Shown here: piece after piece, positions 59,495 through 64,000 of the stretch
Position numbering within the stretch: the first letter of the stretch is position 1
How the letters are laid out: each line of letters opens with the position of its first letter
Assembly (NCBI GenBank): GCA_003248775.1
Contig: QFQX01000002.1
Location: 62,001-126,000 of the forward strand
Reading direction: 5' to 3'
DNA: 64,000 nt
From: Shinella sp.
GTDB taxonomy: Bacteria; Pseudomonadota; Alphaproteobacteria; Rhizobiales; Rhizobiaceae
Position numbers and translations under genes: made by a program
Notes under the pieces: model-generated
Told to the model about the DNA's origin: nothing
The model's database searches: none
The model's input: only the letters and a program-made list of their open reading frames with translations

Positions 59495-60223
59495 CTACCT
59501 GGCAGCAGCGGGATCGATCCAGACGCAGCCCGGATGCCGGCTCGTTATCTCGAAAAGCTCTTCGAGAAAAGACCACACGGCTTCGTCATGCACGAGATGA
59601 TGCGTGAGAACCCCGATGACAGATGGCCGGTCGTCACGATCGATCCAGTCGGCCAGTTCTCCGAACAGAACCGCGGCCGGACGTCCGCCACGCGTTCCAT
59701 GCCAATCCATCACGTCGACATGGGTGTTGAGCAGATGGATCGGAAACGACAAACGCTCCTTGCCGAAGACCGATAGCGTCGCAAAGCCAAGCGATGCGAG
59801 GGAGGGCAGCAGGTCATCGCTGATGCGGTTCCATGGTGGCACGAGCATCGGCCTGAAGCACGGTCCATGCAACTCGGTCAGCTTGTCGAAACCTGCCTGC
59901 AGTTCAGCAAGCACCGTCCCTATCGGTCGATGCCGTCCAAGCTCCTGCTTCTTCTCCCCTGCCGGAGCATGGTTGCGATGGGACCAGCCATGAACGGCCA
60001 CGAGAGCATGCGGCTCTGCCGAAAGCCTTTCGGACAGTGGCGCTCCTGTATTTTCCGGAATAACGGCAAGCGTCAACGGAACGGAATATGCTTTCGTCAG
60101 AGCAAGCAGGCGGTCGAGCGCAGGGGTCGGCTCGACGGCATCATCGTCACGCAGCCAGAGCTGCACCCTTTCTCCCGCAGTCGCGGCCTTGTTCAGAGCA
60201 TCGAGCAAACGGGCTTTCGTCAT
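59495..60223 (-). CDS. polysaccharide deacetylase-like protein
   Basis: 242 aa, NodB-related fold. The metal Asp pair is in WLRDDDAVEPTP near residue 25. The His motif is VHGWSHRNH near 78. RPMLVPPWNRIS near 125 supplies the conserved Arg and Pro-Trp, and VLTHHLVHDEAVW near 205 holds the late catalytic His. No signal peptide, so it acts in the cytoplasm, probably on a lipid-linked or nucleotide-linked sugar. It overlaps the next glycosyltransferase by 4 bp and shares its operon. Confidence 0.85.
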   Translation of the reverse strand: MTKARLLDALNKAATAGERVQLWLRDDDAVEPTPALDRLLALTKAYSVPLTLAVIPENTGAPLSERLSAEPHALVAVHGWSHRNHAPAGEKKQELGRHRPIGTVLAELQAGFDKLTELHGPCFRPMLVPPWNRISDDLLPSLASLGFATLSVFGKERLSFPIHLLNTHVDVMDWHGTRGGRPAAVLFGELADWIDRDDRPSVIGVLTHHLVHDEAVWSFLEELFEITSRHPGCVWIDPAAAR

Positions 60224-61320
60224 AGCGGATACTCCAGCGCTGGAACGAGCGCTTCCGACAGGCGGCGAGCCATGACCGGCAGGGAACGTTCCTCGGATAC
60301 GAAACGGCGGGCGGCTTCGGACAGAAACAGGCGTCGAGGTTCATCGGCAAGAAGAGAGGCGATCGCATCGGCGAATGCCTGCGGATCGCCGGGCGGCACG
60401 AGCAGGCCGGTGCAGCCATGCTCCACGACTTCCGGCACACCGGCCACTCGTTCCGCGACCACCGGAAGACCCGCCGCCTGCGCTTCGAGATAAGCAAGGC
60501 CATAGGCCTCGCCATGGCCCGGCCATACGAACACCGAACCATCCGACAAGACCTCCGCCACCTCATTGTGCGAAAGCTCTCCGAGCCATTCGATCCGCCC
60601 GCGCGCAAAGCCCGCGAACAGGGCCTCCACGGCTGCCCGCTCGGGACCGTCGCCAACGATGGCGAGGCTCCAGTCCAGATCCGCAATCAGGGCCAGCGCC
60701 TCGGCGAGCGCCGTGTAACTGCTCATCTTGTCGCCGGGACGCATCATGGCGACTGTGACGAGGCGGCCCGGCAGTGAAGTGGTAGGCCGTGCGAGGAAGG
60801 GCGAAGCATCGATGAAGGGAGCGATACGCGCCAGCCTTGCAGCCGGCACCGCCTCTGCCAGACCCGCCCGATCACGTTCGGTAAAGCAGAGGTTGACCCC
60901 GGCCAAACCGACCATCTCCTTCAACATCTCCTGATGCCGCGCCCAGCAACCAAGGTTCCGACGGTGGGAATAGGATGCCTCTGCGGTGACATAGGGCAGG
61001 CCGAAGCACCGGCAGAGATCGGGTCCAATGAGATCCGGCGCCTTGTAATAGGGATGGTAGCAGAACCACAGATCGGGCGGCCCGTCTTGTTCCCATAGCC
61101 TTGAAAGGCGCTCCCTTTCCGCCTGCACTGCATCCTCCAGCCCCGGGATCATCGTTTCCGGCGTTGCGTGGAATGTCCGCAATTCCGAGGCGAGCGTGAC
61201 TTCTTTTCCACCCTCCTCCAGCGCGCGCACGAGCTGGCGCGCCATCAGCCGGTCGCCCGAGGGAACGGGATGGCTGGGTGATTTCAAGGGGGCATAGAAA
61301 GCAATCCTCATGCCTGCCAT
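60220..61320 (-). CDS. glycosyltransferase family 4
   Basis: 366 aa (start 61320 or the third codon-aligned Met at 61311). The N-terminal half begins MRIAFYAPLKSPSHPVPSGD. The donor half shows SLAIVGDGPERAAVEALF, FVWPGHGEAYGLAYLEAQAA with the E-x7-E-type motif, and GVPEVVEHGCTGLLVPPGDP. It is coupled to the deacetylase gene, suggesting that a sugar is added and then N- or O-deacetylated. Confidence 0.9.
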   Translation of the reverse strand: MAGMRIAFYAPLKSPSHPVPSGDRLMARQLVRALEEGGKEVTLASELRTFHATPETMIPGLEDAVQAERERLSRLWEQDGPPDLWFCYHPYYKAPDLIGPDLCRCFGLPYVTAEASYSHRRNLGCWARHQEMLKEMVGLAGVNLCFTERDRAGLAEAVPAARLARIAPFIDASPFLARPTTSLPGRLVTVAMMRPGDKMSSYTALAEALALIADLDWSLAIVGDGPERAAVEALFAGFARGRIEWLGELSHNEVAEVLSDGSVFVWPGHGEAYGLAYLEAQAAGLPVVAERVAGVPEVVEHGCTGLLVPPGDPQAFADAIASLLADEPRRLFLSEAARRFVSEERSLPVMARRLSEALVPALEYPL

Positions 61321-61496
61321 AGAGCCTGACCGGACGTCTGACGCAAGAGGCGGCGGCGAGAACCCGCATGCTTTCAGGCGTCACACCGCCGCATCACGCA
61401 ATTGCGAATGCCGGTGAGAAAAGCACGCCCTTGACAGGGGGACACCGGGGACGCAAGTGACTTGCTGACATTCCTCCCACGGAGTTCTTCCCACCG

Positions 61497-62837
61497 ATGT
61501 CCACCTCTCCCGTTGCGACCGAACTTCTCCAGGCTATCCAGTCACGACGCGCCAAAGCCGCCGTCATCGGTCTCGGCTATGTCGGCCTGCCGCTGGCAAT
61601 CAGCATGGCGCGAGCGGGCTTTTCAGTCACGGGCTTTGACATCGATCCGGGCAAGATGACGGAAATCGAGGCCGGCAGGAGCTATATCGAGGCCGTGCCG
61701 GACCATATTCTGCAGAAGGAATGCGCCGAAGGCCGGTTTTCCGCGACCTGCGAGTTCTCCCGCCTGGCCGATTGCGACGTGATCGCGATCTGTGTGCCGA
61801 CACCTCTCACGCGTCATCGCGATCCCGATCTCTCCTTCATCGAGAACACCTGCCGACAGATCGCCGCCACACTCAGGCCCGGCCAGCTGATTTCGCTGGA
61901 ATCGACCACCTATCCCGGCACCACCGAAGAGGTCGTGAAGCCCATTCTTGAGGCGACCGGCCTCCAGGCTGGCACCGATTTCTTCCTCGGCTTTTCACCC
62001 GAGCGGGAAGACCCGGGCAACCGCGACTTCGACACATCGACCATTCCGAAAGTGGTCGCCGGCGACGGCGAGGACGCACGCGAGCTGATGACGGCTTTCT
62101 ACGGAGCGGTGGTCAAGACGATCGTACCAGTGTCTACGACGGCCACGGCCGAGGCAGTCAAGCTCACCGAAAACATCTTCCGCGCCGTCAACATCGCCCT
62201 CGTCAACGAGCTGAAGCTGGTCTACGACGCCATGGGCATCGACGTCTGGGAAGTCATTGACGCCGCGAAGACGAAGCCCTTCGGCTACATGCCCTTCTAT
62301 CCGGGTCCGGGGCTTGGAGGCCACTGCATCCCCATCGACCCCTTCTACCTCACATGGAAATCACGGGAATACGATACGCCGACCCGCTTCATCGAGCTTG
62401 CCGGCGAGGTCAACACGGCCATGCCGCATCACGTGGTAGAAAAGGTGGCAGAAGCCCTCGACCGCAAGGCCGGCAAGGCGCTCAGCCGCTCGCGCGTTCT
62501 CGTCATCGGCCTCGCCTACAAGAAGAACGTGCCCGATATTCGCGAAAGCCCCTCGCTTCGGCTGATGGAACTGCTGGTCGAACGTGGCGCGGACGTCGCC
62601 TATCACGATCCCTTCATTCCGGAAGTACCGAAGACACGCGAATATGCCGACCTGATGGGCCGCCGCAGCGTCGACTGGAACCGGGAAACGCTCGAAGGTT
62701 TCGACGTGGTCCTGATCTCCACCGATCACGATTCCATCGACTATCAGGCGCTGGCCGACTGGTGCCCGCTGATTGTCGATACCCGCAACGCGCTCGCCCG
62801 CCGCAAGGTCGAGGGCAGCGTCATCGTAAAGGCCTGA
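61497..62837 (+). CDS. nucleotide-sugar 6-dehydrogenase (UDP-HexNAc dehydrogenase, WbpA/WecC-like)
   Basis: 446 aa. The NAD motif AAVIGLGYVGLPLAISMARAG is preceded by about 18 extra residues. The active-site Cys lies in GPGLGGHCIPIDPFYLTWKS near residue 278, a WbpA-type block rather than the Ugd type. The central KLTENIFRAVNIALVNEL and C-terminal domain VLVIGLAYKKNVPDIRESPS are complete. It makes a UDP-N-acetylhexosaminuronate or UDP-uronate for the glycosyltransferases nearby. A TTGACA at 61431-61436 may be part of its promoter. The methyltransferase gene starts 2 bases after the stop. Confidence 0.92.
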   Translation: MSTSPVATELLQAIQSRRAKAAVIGLGYVGLPLAISMARAGFSVTGFDIDPGKMTEIEAGRSYIEAVPDHILQKECAEGRFSATCEFSRLADCDVIAICVPTPLTRHRDPDLSFIENTCRQIAATLRPGQLISLESTTYPGTTEEVVKPILEATGLQAGTDFFLGFSPEREDPGNRDFDTSTIPKVVAGDGEDARELMTAFYGAVVKTIVPVSTTATAEAVKLTENIFRAVNIALVNELKLVYDAMGIDVWEVIDAAKTKPFGYMPFYPGPGLGGHCIPIDPFYLTWKSREYDTPTRFIELAGEVNTAMPHHVVEKVAEALDRKAGKALSRSRVLVIGLAYKKNVPDIRESPSLRLMELLVERGADVAYHDPFIPEVPKTREYADLMGRRSVDWNRETLEGFDVVLISTDHDSIDYQALADWCPLIVDTRNALARRKVEGSVIVKA

Positions 62838-62839
62838 GC

Positions 62840-63319
62840 ATGACCCGTCTCGACATCTTCATCAACCGCATGACCGCCCAGCGCGATCTGCTCAATCTGC
62901 TCCGCGACCAAAACCTTCTGCCGGAAGGTCCCATCATGGAAGTCGGTCTCGGCAACGGGCGCACCTACAGCCACATGATCGAGACCTTTCCGGGCCGACG
63001 CTTCGTCGTGTTCGACCGGCACGTCGCCGCCCACAAGACATCCATTCCGCAGGAAAAAGATCTTGTCATCGGAGAAATCCGCGAAACGGCGCGCAACTAC
63101 ATCGGCAGCGAGGCAGCGCTCGTGCACGCCGACATCGGCACCGGCTATCCGGAAAAGGATGCAATCGTGATGTCCTGGCTTCCTGAACTGGCGGCTGGAA
63201 TGTTACGCTCCGGCGGCTATGCCGTCAGCGGGCTTGCGCTCGACCATCCGCAGCTTGAGATGCTGCCCATACCGGATCATCTCGAACCGGGTCGTTATTA
63301 TCTGTATCGAAAAATCTGA
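62840..63319 (+). CDS. small class I SAM-dependent methyltransferase-like protein
   Basis: 159 aa. SAM motif I is IMEVGLGNGRTYSHMIETFP near residue 34, and the acidic motif II is VVFDRHVAAH near 58. A motif near LVHADIGTGYPEKDAIVMSW resembles the acidic/aromatic post-I region. It is shorter than most members (about 200 aa) but the core is complete. It is co-transcribed with the sugar dehydrogenase, so it may methylate a sugar or a carrier in the glycan pathway; the target is not predictable. Confidence 0.8.
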   Translation: MTRLDIFINRMTAQRDLLNLLRDQNLLPEGPIMEVGLGNGRTYSHMIETFPGRRFVVFDRHVAAHKTSIPQEKDLVIGEIRETARNYIGSEAALVHADIGTGYPEKDAIVMSWLPELAAGMLRSGGYAVSGLALDHPQLEMLPIPDHLEPGRYYLYRKI

Positions 63320-63340
63320 ACCCCGAAGGGGCCTGCAAGG

Positions 63341-63919
63341 CTACGCTGCCGAGGCGGCGTCTTCCGGCAGAAACTGTTCGCGCCGCCACATGCTGGGCGT
63401 CGTACCCGTCATTCGCCGGAAAACACGCGAGAGATGCGCCTGATCGGCGAGCCCGCAATCCAGCGCGATCTCACAAAGCGGGGCATCGCTGCTCAGCATG
63501 CGGGTTTTGGCGTGATCGACGCGGCGCGAGAGAACGTAATTGTGCGGGGACGTGCCGAAGCTCACCTTGAAGGCGGCGGAGAAATGGCTCGTCGAGAGCT
63601 TCACCAGCCGGGCAAGCTCTTCCAGCGAGATCGAATATGCGATGCGCATATCGATGTGAGTTCTGAGGCGGCTGACCTGCCAGGGGGCAAGGCCACCGGC
63701 TACGGCTTTTTCGCCGACAGGGCGTTCGCCCGGCGCTGGCGCTTCCAGAACGGTCAGCGCCTTCTTCACAAGGTCGGTGGCAACCGCCTCATCCCGCTCC
63801 ATCCAGGTGATGGCGCGCAATAAAAGACCCGAGGCGGCATTGGCACCGGCAGCCTCCCCTAACTCAATGCCGATTGCGGAGAACTCTCGGTCAAGAAGCA
63901 CAGCATTGGCGTTCATCAT
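63341..63919 (-). CDS. AraC-family transcriptional regulator
   Basis: 192 aa. About 75 N-terminal residues without a recognisable ligand domain precede a C-terminal double HTH: LRTHIDMRIAYSISLEELAR then LSTSHFSAAFKVSFGTSPHN, and second HTH ICEIALDCGLADQAHLSRVF-type sequence ending GTTPSMWRRE. It belongs to the short AraC class. It converges on the methyltransferase gene; its target is unknown. The 81 bases beyond its start to the window end hold no gene I can support. Confidence 0.88.
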   Translation of the reverse strand: MMNANAVLLDREFSAIGIELGEAAGANAASGLLLRAITWMERDEAVATDLVKKALTVLEAPAPGERPVGEKAVAGGLAPWQVSRLRTHIDMRIAYSISLEELARLVKLSTSHFSAAFKVSFGTSPHNYVLSRRVDHAKTRMLSSDAPLCEIALDCGLADQAHLSRVFRRMTGTTPSMWRREQFLPEDAASAA

Positions 63920-64000
63920 CCGTCTCCCTGGATTAGCGGTCCATGTTTACGGGGCGCATTCTGAAACAAAGAGACCCCATTTCGAAATCCTACTGTCGGT

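Noticed and set aside
1..64000. CRISPR arrays, tRNA or rRNA genes, insertion sequences, prophage or integrase genes
   Set aside because: Looked for on both strands by eye; no regular spacer-repeat array, no cloverleaf-like or rRNA sequence, and no transposase or integrase motif was noticed.

Overview
The window reads as one stretch of an alphaproteobacterial genome, almost certainly Rhizobiaceae (Rhizobium, Agrobacterium, Ensifer, Shinella or a near relative). This rests on GC-rich coding with strong third-position GC, a DUF992 secreted protein, a rhizobial-type minCDE locus with CtrA-like sites, a CyaC-type redox adenylate cyclase and many ABC importers. In S. meliloti minCDE sits on the pSymB chromid, so a secondary replicon is plausible here but cannot be shown from the window. 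No rRNA, tRNA, CRISPR array, transposase or prophage gene was seen. The only clear sign of rearrangement is a deletion scar near 37.36 kb.

Layout. 1-7.2 kb: a polyamine-type ABC importer (permease, binding protein, ATPase) running into a catabolic set: RraA-like protein, HpcH/HpaI aldolase, AruI-like ThDP decarboxylase and NylB-like serine hydrolase, closed by a terminator. 7.3-10.3 kb: DUF992 protein, persulfide-dioxygenase-like MBL enzyme and a GNAT protein. 10.3-15.1 kb (minus): a tight four-gene operon of amidotransferase, carrier protein, acyl-AMP ligase and NAD-synthase-like enzyme that looks like an uncharacterised small-molecule pathway. 15.3-17.2 kb (minus): minCDE behind a tandem CtrA-type box. 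17.3-22.7 kb (minus): a YtfQRT-YjfF-type sugar importer with its GntR regulator as the last gene. 22.9-27.2 kb: AI-2E-family permease and a dadR/alr/dadA alanine-catabolism locus. 27.2-36 kb (minus): a complete kdp operon with two extra small membrane proteins and a PtsN-like protein at its 3' end. 36.3-37.7 kb: small hypothetical genes and the fused remnants of a LysR regulator and an alpha/beta hydrolase. 37.7-41.5 kb: PaaX-type regulator divergent from an AidB-type acyl-CoA dehydrogenase, then a UDP-glucuronate-4-epimerase-like gene.

41.5-47.5 kb is the most unusual part: an ABC-exporter-like protein whose ATPase residues are all lost and whose NBD is expanded by repeated helical-subdomain motifs, followed by a stand-alone cNMP-binding protein, an MBL hydrolase and a CyaC-type heme/2Fe-2S adenylate cyclase. 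This looks like a self-contained cAMP signalling module with a pseudo-ATPase transporter as possible output.

47.6-63.3 kb is a polysaccharide or glycoconjugate region: secreted lyase, five glycosyltransferases, a polysaccharide deacetylase, a nucleotide-sugar dehydrogenase and a small methyltransferase. It is built around a complete Yej/Opp-type peptide importer operon that seems to be co-transcribed with three of the glycosyltransferases. An AraC-type regulator closes the window.
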